From positions 1 to 57,816 of the forward strand of contig NZ_QFFZ01000020.1 in NCBI RefSeq assembly GCF_004369225.1: 57,816 nt of DNA, written 5' to 3'. Position 1 is the first letter of the stretch. Each line of letters starts with the position of its first letter. The notes under the pieces are model-generated. The model had not been told where the DNA came from. It did no database searches and saw only the letters and a list, made by a program, of their open reading frames with translations. Below are positions 24,037-33,362 of the stretch, one piece after another. Position numbers and translations under genes: made by a program. The stretch is from Pelotomaculum propionicicum. Lineage in GTDB: Bacteria > Bacillota > Desulfotomaculia > Desulfotomaculales > Pelotomaculaceae.

Positions 24037-24207
24037 AAATAGAGTAATTTCGGAAAGTCGGTTTGCAAAGACCGTTCTGTCATCGCGAGGAACGAAAGCG
24101 ACGTGGCGATCTCACAGTATAAAGCGGGGGTAAGAGCCGGAGATTGCTTCGCTTAACGCTCGCAATGACAAACGGTAGGACTTTCCGAAAGTATTCAAAT
24201 AGAGTAA
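24037..24207. mobile_element. MITE between purC and purF with 11-bp target duplication
   Basis: Inverted ends TTTCGGAAAGTC (24048-24059) and GACTTTCCGAAA (24179-24190). Inner arms are GTCATCGCGAGGAACGAAAG (24079 on) and a GGAGATTGCTTCGC...CTCGCAATGAC complement, the widespread bacterial repeat type with the GTCATTGCGAGG motif. The element is flanked by the direct repeat AAATAGAGTAA at 24037-24047 and 24197-24207, a good candidate target-site duplication. It has no coding capacity. Confidence 0.75.
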
Positions 24208-24214
24208 GGAGCGT

Positions 24215-25660
24215 TTGAAAATGACAGGGAGATGCGCAAAGAGCCTGGCTGAAGGCGGGCACGCCTGGGACAAGCTGAAGGAAGAGTGCGGTGTTTTCGG
24301 CATTTACGGCGCCGGACTTGATGTGGCGAGACTTACCTATTACGGGCTGTACGCCCTGCAGCACCGGGGGCAGGAAAGCGCCGGCATTGCTGTGGCCGAC
24401 GGCAGAAGGATTCAACTGCAAAAAGGTATGGGGCTGGCTTCAGAGGCTATTGACCTGGAAGGCTTAAGCAGCCTGCAGGGGCACATCGCTATAGGGCATG
24501 TCCGCTATTCCACAACCGGCTCGAGCCATCTGGTCAACGCACAACCCCTTGTATTTCGTTGCTCCAGGGGAATGATCGGTCTGGCTCACAACGGCAACCT
24601 GACCAACGTTAACACACTGCGCTCCCAGTTGTTTTCAAACGGGTCGGTTTTCCAGTCCTCCACGGACAGTGAGGTTATCGTGAATCTCATTGCCAGATAC
24701 AGCCAGGGCAGTCTTATAGACTCCATCATGAAAACGATGATTGACATAAAGGGCGCCTATTCACTGGTAATCATAACTGAAAAAAGCCTGATCGGTGTGC
24801 GTGACCCCCACGGCTTCAGGCCACTGTGCCTGGGGCGCCGCGGCGACGCTTATGTGCTGGCGTCGGAGTCGTGCGCGCTTGACACTGTTGGGGCTGAACT
24901 GGTGAGGGATGTGGAGCCCGGGGAAATAATAATAATTGATGAAAACGGGCTTACTTCAAGAAAGGCTTTCCAGAGTGGCAACCGGGCGCACTGCATCTTT
25001 GAGTACGTCTATATAGCCCGCCCGGACAGCCGCATTGACGGTTTCAACGTCAACAAGGTGCGCCGTGAAATGGGGCGCCAGCTGGCCAGGGAGTACCGGG
25101 TCGATGCCGACATAGTCATCCCCGTTCCCGATTCCGGTAAAACCGCTGCCTGGGGATTCGCCCTGGAGTCCGGCATTCCCTACGAAGAAGGGTTGATGAA
25201 AAACAGGTACATCGGCCGGACTTTTATCCAGCCCAGTCAGAATAACCGGGACCTTGGCGTGAAACTTAAACTCAACCCCGTGCGGGATGTCCTGGCTGGG
25301 AAGCGGGTAGTGGTGGTGGATGACTCTATCGTAAGAGGCACCACCAGCGGTAAAATAGTGAAATTAATACGGGATAGCGGAGCAAAGGAAGTACACTTCT
25401 TGCTCAGTTCTCCGCCTATAAAAAAATCCTGTTTTTACGGTATAGACACTTCAAATGAAGAAGAGCTTATAGCTGCTAAAAAAAATGTGGAAGAGATCAG
25501 GCAATATATCGGAGCGGACGGCCTGCATTATCTCAGTTTGGAGGGACTGCTGGGTGTTTTCGGCGAAAATCAGGCTGTTTTTTGCACCGCCTGCTTTAAC
25601 GGTGATTACCCCGTAGATATTTCAGACACCAACGGCAGCGGCAAGTACGTGCTTGAATGA
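24215..25660 (+). CDS. purF: Amidophosphoribosyltransferase
   Basis: First committed purine step: PRPP plus glutamine to phosphoribosylamine (481 aa). A 22-residue leader precedes EECGVFGIYG, so propeptide removal should expose Cys23 as the N-terminal nucleophile. The PRPP loop is VVVVDDSIVRGTTS (about 366-379). Cysteines in RAHCIFEY, KKSCFYG and FCTACFN match the four ligands of the B. subtilis-type [4Fe-4S] cluster, so the enzyme is oxygen-sensitive. Its Shine-Dalgarno lies within the right copy of the MITE's target duplication (GTAAGGAG). Confidence 0.96.
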   Translation: MKMTGRCAKSLAEGGHAWDKLKEECGVFGIYGAGLDVARLTYYGLYALQHRGQESAGIAVADGRRIQLQKGMGLASEAIDLEGLSSLQGHIAIGHVRYSTTGSSHLVNAQPLVFRCSRGMIGLAHNGNLTNVNTLRSQLFSNGSVFQSSTDSEVIVNLIARYSQGSLIDSIMKTMIDIKGAYSLVIITEKSLIGVRDPHGFRPLCLGRRGDAYVLASESCALDTVGAELVRDVEPGEIIIIDENGLTSRKAFQSGNRAHCIFEYVYIARPDSRIDGFNVNKVRREMGRQLAREYRVDADIVIPVPDSGKTAAWGFALESGIPYEEGLMKNRYIGRTFIQPSQNNRDLGVKLKLNPVRDVLAGKRVVVVDDSIVRGTTSGKIVKLIRDSGAKEVHFLLSSPPIKKSCFYGIDTSNEEELIAAKKNVEEIRQYIGADGLHYLSLEGLLGVFGENQAVFCTACFNGDYPVDISDTNGSGKYVLE

Positions 25661-25663
25661 GAC

Positions 25664-25834
25664 GTGGGATATGGGAAGTGGGAAGTTAGACGTTTGAAGT
25701 GAGAAATGGGACTAAAAGATAGCCTTACGGGTCAAAAGACTCTTTAATGACCCGGGTGGAATGCAGGATATACCCACTTCCCACGTCTTACGACCCATAT
25801 CCCAATATCCCACGGCTCATGTCCCACGGCTCAA
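25664..25834. repeat. Inverted degenerate repeats between purF and purM
   Basis: GACGTGGGATATGGGAAGTG and related octamers at 25662-25710 face CCCACTTCCCACGTCTTACG and further CCCACG/CCCAT units at 25770-25834. The interior (about 60 bp) contains no gene. Same family as the arrays after purH, before purD and after hisF. Confidence 0.7.
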
Positions 25835-25855
25835 AACTCAATATGGAGGTTAATA

Positions 25856-26899
25856 ATGACCGGGAGAGATAAAAAGCTGACCTATGTGGACGCCGGAGTG
25901 AACATAGACGCCGGTAACAGGGCGGTGCACCTGATGCGCAAGTCTGTGCAGAGCACATTCAGGCCGGAGGTGCTTACTGACATAGGTGGTTTTGGCGGCT
26001 TCTTCGCTCTGAATAAAGACAAATACCGCGAGCCGGTCCTCGTGGCCGGTACAGACGGGGTGGGCACCAAACTCAGGGTAGCCATGCTGATGGACCGCCA
26101 CAACACAATCGGTATTGACGCGGTGGCCATGTGCGTGAACGACATTCTGGTACAGGGTGCCGAACCTTTGTTTTTTCTGGATTACCTTGCTGTGGGCAAG
26201 CTTTTCCCTGAAAAGGTGGCCAGTATTGTGGAAGGTGTGGCTGAAGGCTGCCGCCAGGCGCGCTGCGCGCTGATCGGCGGTGAGACTGCCGAGATGCCTG
26301 GCTTTTACAGCCCTGATGAATATGATTTGGCCGGGTTTGCCGTAGGCGTTGTAGAACGCGGCAAGATCGTAGACGGCCGTGGGATTGTGCCGGGTGACCG
26401 CTTAATCGGCCTTCCTTCTGCGGGGCTGCACAGCAACGGGTACTCACTGGCCAGAAAGGTTTTATTTGAAATCGCCGGTTTCAGTGTAAATACTTATCAG
26501 GAAAAGCTGGGCCGTACCGTGGGTGAAGAGATGCTGGAACCGACCGTGATCTATGTTAAAGCGGTCGCGCCGCTCCTGGACAGGTTTGAGATCAAAGGGC
26601 TTGCTCATATTACCGGAGGTGGTTTGAAGGAAAACGTACCCCGTGTCCTGCCGCAGGGAACCGGGGTCAAGATCAGCCTGGGTTCATGGCCCGTTCCCCC
26701 GGTTTTTGATTTGATCCGTCAAAAAGGGAACGTGGCGGAGCAGGAGATGCTGCGGACCTTTAACATGGGTATTGGCCTGGTAGCCGTGGTCGCCGCCGCA
26801 CAAACTGAAGAGGTTATGGCTGACCTGTCTGCCAGGGGTGAGAAGAGTTATCTTATTGGTGAAGTAGTGGCAGGCGGGCCAGAGGTGATATTTGTTTAA
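25856..26899 (+). CDS. purM: Phosphoribosylformylglycinamidine cyclo-ligase (AIR synthetase)
   Basis: ATP-dependent ring closure of FGAM to AIR (347 aa). [13 protein letters not shown] at the N-terminus, [12 protein letters not shown] (about 63-74), [11 protein letters not shown] (about 141-151) and [16 protein letters not shown] (about 253-268) are PurM hallmarks. GGAGGTTAATA precedes the ATG. Its substrate needs PurSQL, which are not in this window. Confidence 0.96.
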   Translation: MTGRDKKLTYVDAGVNIDAGNRAVHLMRKSVQSTFRPEVLTDIGGFGGFFALNKDKYREPVLVAGTDGVGTKLRVAMLMDRHNTIGIDAVAMCVNDILVQGAEPLFFLDYLAVGKLFPEKVASIVEGVAEGCRQARCALIGGETAEMPGFYSPDEYDLAGFAVGVVERGKIVDGRGIVPGDRLIGLPSAGLHSNGYSLARKVLFEIAGFSVNTYQEKLGRTVGEEMLEPTVIYVKAVAPLLDRFEIKGLAHITGGGLKENVPRVLPQGTGVKISLGSWPVPPVFDLIRQKGNVAEQEMLRTFNMGIGLVAVVAAAQTEEVMADLSARGEKSYLIGEVVAGGPEVIFV

Positions 26900-26927
26900 T
26901 TCCTCACGTATGAAGGGGGGAGAAGCA

Positions 26928-27539
26928 TTGGAAAAATTAAGATTGGGTGTTCTGGCGTCAGGGCGGGGTTCAAATCTTCAGTCGATCATGGACGCTGCCG
27001 CGGCAGGCAAAATTAACGCGGAAGTAGCAGTAGTGATCAGTGACCAGGAAGGAGCCTTTGCGCTTGAAAGGGCGCGCAAGGCCGGCATCCCCGCTGTATA
27101 TGTCGACAGGCGTGAATTTGCCTCCAAAACGGATTACGAAAAAGCCATATTAGAGCAGTTAAAAAAACATGGAGTCGCTTTAGTCTGCCTGGCGGGCTAC
27201 ATGAAGCTGGTGGGCAGTGTTTTATTGGAGGCTTACCCCAACAGGGTTATGAACATACACCCGGCGCTGCTGCCTTCTTTCCCGGGGCTGCATGGCCAGG
27301 AGCAGGCCTGGGAGTATGGAGTGAAATTCAGCGGTTGCACAGTGCATTTTGTCGATGATGGCATGGACACCGGTCCTATAATTCTGCAAGCTGTTGTTCC
27401 GGTTTATGATAATGACACCGCGGACATTTTGGCCGCCCGCATCCTTGAACAGGAACACAAAATTTACCCTGAAGCCGTTGGGCTTTTTGCCGAAGGGCGC
27501 CTTAAGTTGAACGGCAGAAAAGTTACTATAGTTAAATAA
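26928..27539 (+). CDS. purN: Phosphoribosylglycinamide formyltransferase
   Basis: Transfers formyl from 10-formyl-THF to GAR (203 aa). LASGRGSNLQSIMD near the N-terminus binds the phosphate; the Asn/His pair is in NIHPALLPSFPG (about 105-116) and the Asp in HFVDDGMDTGPII (about 137-149). I start at TTG 26928, which has GGGGGGAG 6 bp upstream and gives the normal N-terminus. The longest frame (TTG 26892) would overlap purM and add 12 atypical residues. Confidence 0.93.
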   Translation: MEKLRLGVLASGRGSNLQSIMDAAAAGKINAEVAVVISDQEGAFALERARKAGIPAVYVDRREFASKTDYEKAILEQLKKHGVALVCLAGYMKLVGSVLLEAYPNRVMNIHPALLPSFPGLHGQEQAWEYGVKFSGCTVHFVDDGMDTGPIILQAVVPVYDNDTADILAARILEQEHKIYPEAVGLFAEGRLKLNGRKVTIVK

Positions 27540-27557
27540 AAGATGGAGGAGATGCAT

Positions 27558-29099
27558 ATGCCGGTTAAACGCGCTTTAATCAGCGTATCAAACAAGAACG
27601 GAGTTGTTGAGTTTGCCAGGGGTCTGGCTGAACTGGGGGTGGAGATTGTTTCCACCGGAGGTACGCTCAAAACCCTGCGGGAAGCAGGTGTGCCTGTTAG
27701 ATATATTTCTGATGTTACCGGTTTTCCCGAGATTCTGGATGGCCGGGTGAAAACACTGCACCCGAAAGTGCACGGGGGAATCCTGGCCCTGCGTAATAAA
27801 GACCACCTGGAACAGCTCAGAAACCACAATATTACCCCCATTGATTTGGTGGCGGTGAACCTGTATCCTTTCCGGGAGACTGTGGCCAAACCTGGTGTGA
27901 CATTGGAAGAAGCTATTGAAAACATTGACATCGGCGGTCCCACCATGGTCCGCTCCGCTGCCAAGAACTATGAAAATGTTCTTATTGTCGTGAATCCGGA
28001 ACGTTACAGTGAAGTGTTGGAGGCCCTGCGCAGCGGCCAGGCCGGCAGTGAGCTACGGATGTCCCTGGCCCTGGAGGCCTTTGCTCACACAGCGTCTTAT
28101 GACGCGGCCATTACCGCTTATCTCGAAAACCTGGGGACCGGCGCTGAGCTGTTTCCGCCTGACTGGAACATTCAGGCGCGGCGGGCACAGATCCTTCGTT
28201 ACGGGGAGAACCCGCACCAGAAGGCTGCTTTCTACCGTGACTCGTCAACTTCGGGCCCGTGTGTGGGCAATGCCATGCAGCTTTCGGGCAAAGAGCTTTC
28301 TTATAACAATATTCTCGATTTAAACTCAGCTTTTGAGCTGGTACGAGAGTTCAGCGATCCTGCCTCGGTGATCATAAAGCACAACAACCCCTGCGGCTGC
28401 GCTTGTTCGGCAAACCTGACCGGCGCCTACAAAAAAGCGCTGGAGGCCGACCCTGTCTCCGCCTACGGCGGTATTGTGGCTTTCAACAGGGTTGTGGACG
28501 CGGCGACCGCCGAGGAAATGACTAAAATATTTTTAGAGGCAATTATCGCTCCGGGCTACGATGATGCGGCACTCAAGATTTTGAAGGCCAAGGCTAATTT
28601 AAGGCTGCTGGTGACCGGCGAGATTACCGGGCAGACCAATGACCGGCTTGAGATCAGAAAGGTAAACGGCGGACTGCTGGCGCAGGAGTTCGACCGGGAA
28701 GTATTAAACCCCGCGGAACTGAAGGTGGTTACCAAAAAGCAGCCGACTAAAGAAGAGATGGAAGAACTCTTTTTTGCCATGACCCTGGCCAAACATGTGA
28801 AGTCCAACGCTATTGTCGTTACCAGCGGGCGCCAACTCATCGGGGTAGGCGCCGGCCAGATGAACCGGGTGGGTTCCGCCAAGATTGCTTTTGAACAGGC
28901 CGGTGAAAAAGCACGCGGCGCCGTGCTCGGATCTGATGCTTTTTTCCCGTTCGAAGATACCGTCATTGAGGCAGCCAAAGCCGGTATAACGGCTATTATC
29001 CAGCCCGGCGGCTCCATCCGGGACGAACAATCGATCAAAGCCTGCGATGAACACGGCATAGCCATGGTCTTCACCGGCATGAGACACTTCAAACACTAA
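27558..29099 (+). CDS. purH: Bifunctional AICAR formyltransferase / IMP cyclohydrolase
   Basis: Last two steps to IMP (about 513 aa). The N-terminal MGS-like cyclohydrolase contains [14 protein letters not shown] and the [15 protein letters not shown] block (about 60-74). The C-terminal AICAR transformylase has the catalytic Lys-His in [11 protein letters not shown] and the closing [15 protein letters not shown]...[12 protein letters not shown]. Three in-frame ATGs lie close together; GGAGGAG (27545-27551) favours the third (27558). AICAR released by the his pathway enters here. Confidence 0.95.
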   Translation: MPVKRALISVSNKNGVVEFARGLAELGVEIVSTGGTLKTLREAGVPVRYISDVTGFPEILDGRVKTLHPKVHGGILALRNKDHLEQLRNHNITPIDLVAVNLYPFRETVAKPGVTLEEAIENIDIGGPTMVRSAAKNYENVLIVVNPERYSEVLEALRSGQAGSELRMSLALEAFAHTASYDAAITAYLENLGTGAELFPPDWNIQARRAQILRYGENPHQKAAFYRDSSTSGPCVGNAMQLSGKELSYNNILDLNSAFELVREFSDPASVIIKHNNPCGCACSANLTGAYKKALEADPVSAYGGIVAFNRVVDAATAEEMTKIFLEAIIAPGYDDAALKILKAKANLRLLVTGEITGQTNDRLEIRKVNGGLLAQEFDREVLNPAELKVVTKKQPTKEEMEELFFAMTLAKHVKSNAIVVTSGRQLIGVGAGQMNRVGSAKIAFEQAGEKARGAVLGSDAFFPFEDTVIEAAKAGITAIIQPGGSIRDEQSIKACDEHGIAMVFTGMRHFKH

Positions 29100-29100
29100 T

Positions 29101-29460
29101 TGAGACGTGAGAATTGGGACGTGAGACGTGAGAATTGAGACGTGGGAAGCAAAAGGTAAGGTTCTCGACTTGCCAGGGAAGTATTGGTAATTGGAAAAAG
29201 CTACCCTGAAAAAAACGTCCTGGGTTGCCTATAAATTGTAGGTGCGACTTTAGTCGCACAATGTTGCAGCGGTCTCAAACGCATTCGGCGCTGGCGCGCC
29301 GTTGTTCGATTGAAATCGAACCTACAATTTTCACCTTCGTGGTGCCGCAACAGCGGCATGGGCAACTACCCTATAGATCACAGGTGCAAGTTTTTTTGCA
29401 CAAAGGACCCTAGGGAATGCCTGTAAGCCCCCACGTCCCACGACTCACATCTCACGACCA
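29101..29460. repeat. Composite repeat block between purH and purD
   Basis: Outer arms: GACGTGAGAATTGGGACGTG and related units (29103-29150) face CCCACGTCCCACGACTCACA (29430-29449) and more. Inside, 29234-29330 is a doublet with inverted ends AAATTGTAGGT/ACCTACAATTT enclosing two hairpins (GTGCGACTTTAGTCGCAC at 29242-29259; TTCGATTGAAATCGAA at 29305-29320). GTGCAAG-TTTTTTT-GCAC near 29383-29402 is a further hairpin. No coding sequence is credible here. Confidence 0.7.
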
Positions 29461-29478
29461 AACTGGGAGGGATTATTA

Positions 29479-30750
29479 ATGAAAGTGCTGGTGGTAGGCG
29501 GCGGCGGGCGCGAGCACGCTCTGGTCTGGAAGCTGAAGCAAAGCCCCCGGGTTAAGGAAATCTACTGCGCGCCCGGCAATGCCGGTATTGCCGGGGACGC
29601 TGTCTGCGTTGGCATTAGCGCTGAGGACATCCCCAGTCTTTTGGCTTTTGCCAGGGATAAAGGCATTGACCTTACTGTGGTAGGTCCTGAAGCCCCGTTG
29701 TGCGCCGGGCTAACCGACCAGTTCGAGCAGGCCGGACTTAAAGTCTTCGGGCCGTCACGCGCCGCCGCTGAAATTGAAGGCAGCAAGGTGGTAGCCAAAG
29801 ACATCATGGCCAAATATAACATCCCCACTGCCGGGTATGCTGTTTTTACCGAGCCGGCGGCAGCGGTTTCTTACATAGACCGTACCGGCGCCCCCTGCGT
29901 GGTCAAGGCTGAAGGATTGGCCGCCGGCAAGGGTGTGATCGTGGCTCTGGATAAACAGACTGCTGTTAACGCGGTGAACTCGATCATGGTGGATAAAGAT
30001 TTCGGTACGGCCGGAGACCGTATCGTCGTGGAAGAATGCCTTTTGGGTGAAGAAGTTAGCATTTTAGCCTTTACCGATGGTTATAACGTAGTCCCCATGG
30101 TTTCCTCGCAGGACCATAAGCGTGCCTTCGACAATGACCAGGGTCCCAATACCGGTGGTATGGGCGCTTACGCGCCGGCGCCTGTTTATACTCCGGAGCT
30201 GCATAAGCAGGTTATGGACGAAATACTTGTTCCGATGATCAGGGCTCTTGATGCGGAAGGACGTACTTACCGCGGTGTTATTTACGCGGGGCTGATGGTA
30301 ACAGAGCAGGGGCCCAAGGTGCTGGAATTCAACGCCCGCTTTGGCGACCCCGAGACTCAGCCGGTGCTTGCCCTGCTGGATACCGACCTGGTGGAAATAA
30401 TCGACGCTGTTTTGGCAGGCCGCCTGAACAAGATTGAGATCAGGTGGAAAAAACAGGCTTCTGTCTGTGTTGTGCTCGCATCCGGGGGTTATCCGGGGGC
30501 TTATGAGAAAGGCAAAGTTATCAGCGGACTGGACCGGGTTGCCGGGAACGTGGTTGTATTTCACGCCGGCACGGCGGCAAAGGAAGGTAAGATCGTCACC
30601 GCGGGAGGCAGGGTACTGGGGGTTACAGCCACCGGGCCGGACATTTTGCAGGCCATCGAGTCCGCCTATAAAGCTGTTGACAATATTAGTTTTGAGGGTA
30701 TGCAGTACCGCAGGGATATCGGCTACAAGGCTATAGAGCGGATAAAATAA
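29479..30750 (+). CDS. purD: Phosphoribosylamine-glycine ligase (GAR synthetase)
   Basis: ATP-grasp enzyme joining phosphoribosylamine and glycine (423 aa). VVGGGGREHALVWKL at the N-terminus, GPEAPLCAGL, the ATP-grasp segment PCVVKAEGLAAGKGVIVA (about 138-155), NTGGMGAYAPAP (about 227-238) and EFNARFGDPETQ (about 284-295) are all present. AACTGGGAGGG precedes the ATG. Last pur gene of the cluster. Confidence 0.96.
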   Translation: MKVLVVGGGGREHALVWKLKQSPRVKEIYCAPGNAGIAGDAVCVGISAEDIPSLLAFARDKGIDLTVVGPEAPLCAGLTDQFEQAGLKVFGPSRAAAEIEGSKVVAKDIMAKYNIPTAGYAVFTEPAAAVSYIDRTGAPCVVKAEGLAAGKGVIVALDKQTAVNAVNSIMVDKDFGTAGDRIVVEECLLGEEVSILAFTDGYNVVPMVSSQDHKRAFDNDQGPNTGGMGAYAPAPVYTPELHKQVMDEILVPMIRALDAEGRTYRGVIYAGLMVTEQGPKVLEFNARFGDPETQPVLALLDTDLVEIIDAVLAGRLNKIEIRWKKQASVCVVLASGGYPGAYEKGKVISGLDRVAGNVVVFHAGTAAKEGKIVTAGGRVLGVTATGPDILQAIESAYKAVDNISFEGMQYRRDIGYKAIERIK

Positions 30751-30816
30751 GGTTTCGGACCTCAGAATTATTTTTGGCAGGTTCCGCCGGAGTTTGCTCA
30801 GTTTGTTGACAAAGTC

Positions 30817-31030
30817 GTCCATGGTGTTGAAACCCGCTTGGCTCCTCTGCTCCGCGTCTAGTAAACTAGAGCTCGCTTCGGGCGAAATTGGACCGCCTTC
30901 AATTCGCCGTCCTGGCTCAGTTCAGGCTTTCGCGGACATCCTTGTCCGCGAATCCAATTTTGCAACCTCAGCTTCGCTAAGTTTACTGACGACGCTCCGC
31001 AATGGAGCAGCTTGTTTCAACATCATGGAC
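30817..31030. repeat. Inverted-repeat element downstream of purD
   Basis: GTCCATGGTGTTGAAAC (30817-30833) faces GTTTCAACATCATGGAC (31014-31030), with GCTCC/GGAGC arms inside and a small GCGGACA/TGTCCGC hairpin in the centre. A third, single copy of the same end lies at 56611. No gene is visible between purD and yerC (30751-31157). Confidence 0.65.
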
Positions 31031-31157
31031 TTAGTGTTATCTTAATTTGTCGACAGTCTGGGCAGACTCCGCCGGACTTTGTATTTTTTCTTGCATTTTG
31101 TTCTTTAGCGTGTTAAAATGTTAAAGTGGTGCATTACTAAAGCAAGAGGGTGTTGCA

Positions 31158-31478
31158 ATGTACTCCGGCAAACTAAGGGATGACCTGCTGGATCGACTGT
31201 TTGAAGCTGTGCTTGTTTTAGAAAATATTGATGAATGCTACCAGTTTTTCGAAGACATTTGTACCGTGGCGGAATTAAAATCCCTGGCCCAGCGCCTGGA
31301 GGTCGCTAAAATGATCCAGACCAACCGGACTTACTGGGAAATAACCAGCCGTACCGGCGCCAGCACGGCCACGATCAGCCGGGTTAAGAGGGCTCTCAAC
31401 TACGGGGCCGACGGTTATAAGCTGGTGCTGGAAAGGCTGACGCCGGCAAAGGACAGTGTTGATGACATTAATTCCTAG
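31158..31478 (+). CDS. YerC/YecD-type TrpR-family regulator (HisR-like)
   Basis: 106 residues of the TrpR/YerC superfamily: an N-terminal helical dimerisation part (LRDDLLDRLFEAVLVLENID) and the HTH AELKSLAQRLEVAKMIQTNR then SRTGASTATISRVKRALNYG (recognition helix about 72-82). YerC-type proteins have been proposed as histidine-biosynthesis repressors (HisR) in Firmicutes, and this gene stands immediately upstream of hisC-B-H-A-F-I-E, which supports that role. The 8-mer TTAGCGTG occurs before this gene (31105) and inverted before hisC (31509), a possible shared operator. Confidence 0.85.
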   Translation: MYSGKLRDDLLDRLFEAVLVLENIDECYQFFEDICTVAELKSLAQRLEVAKMIQTNRTYWEITSRTGASTATISRVKRALNYGADGYKLVLERLTPAKDSVDDINS

Positions 31479-31567
31479 GCGGCTGTAATGATTCACACAG
31501 CTGTCAGGCACGCTAATATGTATGAAAAATGTAGAAAAATTAAAGGGGAAATGGGGCTACTCATAGA

Positions 31568-32650
31568 ATGAATAGAACGTTTAACGCATCTGCCCTGGCG
31601 CGTCTAGACTTAAAAGATTTCATACCGTATGATGCGCCTTATTATCAGGATGTGATTAAGCTTGATGCTAACGAAAACCCATATGGCTTCCCTCCGGAAG
31701 TACTGGTGAAGATATACAGGGCGGCAAGCTCTCTGGATATCAGCCGTTACCCCGACCCCGGAGCAAAGATCCTTAGAGAACGGCTTGCTGACTACACCGG
31801 GGTTAACCCGGATAACATAATGGTGGGAAACGGTTCCGATGAGATTATTTTAAACCTGATGCTGGCTTTTGGCTCGGGAGCGAAATTCGCGGTCGCCGCC
31901 CCGACCTTTTCTATGTATGGTGAGCACGCCAGGATCGCAGGCTGTGCGAAAATTGAAGTGCCGCGCAGCAGTGATTTTGAAATAGACGCGTCAGGTCTAA
32001 AAAGCGCCGCCTCCTTACCGGAAGTTAAGATGGTGATCATCTGTTCTCCCAACAGCCCGACCGGTAATGCCACCCCGCTCGCTTCTATTGAAAATATTCT
32101 CGGGGACACCAGCAAAATTATTGTGGTTGATGAGGCTTATAACGAATTCGGGGGAGAATCCTGCGTACCTTTACTGAGCAGGTATCCCAATCTGGTAATC
32201 CTGCGTACTTTTTCCAAGGCCTTTGGCCTGGCAGGCCTGAGAGTCGGTTATCTCCTGGCCGGCCGGCCGGTAATAAATGAGCTGCTTAAAGTTAAACAGC
32301 CATATAACCTGAATGTTTTCTCTCAGACAGCCGCTAGTGTGGTTATGGAAAACCTGCCTGTTTTCAGGGAAAGGGTGGCCAGGATTTTGGAGGAAAGGGA
32401 GGTGCTTTTTGCGGAATTAGCGGCGCTGCCGGGAGTAGAAGCCTTCTCCAGCCAGGCAAATTTTATTATGTTCAAGACACCGCTGCCGGCTGAAAAGATT
32501 TATCGCGGGCTGCTAACACGAGGCGTACTGATCAGGAATGTTGAAAGCATCTCTCTGCCCCGCTGTCTGCGGGTGACGGTGGGAACAGCTGAGGAGAACA
32601 GGGCCTTTATTAAGCAACTTGGTGACGTATTAAAGAACTGTGCGGCCTGA
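31568..32650 (+). CDS. hisC: Histidinol-phosphate aminotransferase
   Basis: PLP enzyme converting imidazole acetol phosphate to histidinol phosphate (360 aa). [15 protein letters not shown] at the N-terminus, [16 protein letters not shown] (about 86-101), [12 protein letters not shown] (about 161-172), [11 protein letters not shown] (about 187-197) and the Schiff-base motif [18 protein letters not shown] (about 215-232, Lys near 218) mark the HisC type. First structural gene of the his run; the ATG at 31568 is preceded by AAAGGGGAAATGGGG. Confidence 0.94.
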   Translation: MNRTFNASALARLDLKDFIPYDAPYYQDVIKLDANENPYGFPPEVLVKIYRAASSLDISRYPDPGAKILRERLADYTGVNPDNIMVGNGSDEIILNLMLAFGSGAKFAVAAPTFSMYGEHARIAGCAKIEVPRSSDFEIDASGLKSAASLPEVKMVIICSPNSPTGNATPLASIENILGDTSKIIVVDEAYNEFGGESCVPLLSRYPNLVILRTFSKAFGLAGLRVGYLLAGRPVINELLKVKQPYNLNVFSQTAASVVMENLPVFRERVARILEEREVLFAELAALPGVEAFSSQANFIMFKTPLPAEKIYRGLLTRGVLIRNVESISLPRCLRVTVGTAEENRAFIKQLGDVLKNCAA

Positions 32651-32731
32651 ACCGGGCATTGGGCACAGGTTAATGATGACTTAACAGGTGTCATCTGAGT
32701 AAGATTAAAAAAATTTTGCAGGGGTGATAAA

Positions 32732-33325
32732 ATGTCTCAAGCACGCGCAACTTATGTTACCAGAAAAACGTTGGAAACAGAAATTAATGTCAGTTTAAAC
32801 CTTGACGGAGAGGGAGTTTATTGGGTAACCACAGGCATTCCTTTTCTGGACCACATGCTGCAGCTTTTTGCCAAGCACGCGTCTTTTGATATGGAGCTGA
32901 CCGGCCGTGGGGACCTGGCTGTTGACGGCCACCATACGGTTGAAGATGCCGGGCTGTGCCTGGGGCAGGCCATTAATAAAACCCTGGGTGAGAAAACGGG
33001 GATAAACAGGTACGGGCACGCCATTATACCTATGGATGAAACACTTGTTATGGCCGCGGTGGACTTGAGCGGCAGAGGTTACCTGGCCTTTGACGCGCCC
33101 ATGCCTGCGGCAAGAATAGGTGATTTCGATACGGAACTGGTCGAGGAATTCATGAGGGCGCTGGCGCTTAACGGTGAGTTTAACCTGCACATACGCCTGC
33201 TGTCGGGCAAGAATACCCACCACATCATTGAAGCCATCTTCAAGGCGGTGGCCCGGGCGTTAAAAGATGCGTGTGCCAGGACAGGCGGAGAAGAAATACC
33301 TTCCACCAAGGGGACTTTGGAATAG
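32732..33325 (+). CDS. hisB: Imidazoleglycerol-phosphate dehydratase
   Basis: Manganese enzyme dehydrating IGP to imidazole acetol phosphate (197 aa). The duplicated metal-site motifs GIPFLDHMLQLFAKHASFD...DGHHTVEDAGLCLGQA (about 36-75) and HIRLLSGKNTHHIIEAIFKA (about 150-169) are intact, as is TKGTL at the C-terminus. It lacks a histidinol-phosphatase fusion, as expected outside enterobacteria. GCAGGGGTGATAA precedes the ATG. Confidence 0.96.
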   Translation: MSQARATYVTRKTLETEINVSLNLDGEGVYWVTTGIPFLDHMLQLFAKHASFDMELTGRGDLAVDGHHTVEDAGLCLGQAINKTLGEKTGINRYGHAIIPMDETLVMAAVDLSGRGYLAFDAPMPAARIGDFDTELVEEFMRALALNGEFNLHIRLLSGKNTHHIIEAIFKAVARALKDACARTGGEEIPSTKGTLE

Positions 33326-33362
33326 CTGTAGAGCTGATTTTTAAGGACAGGCGGCAGAAAAA

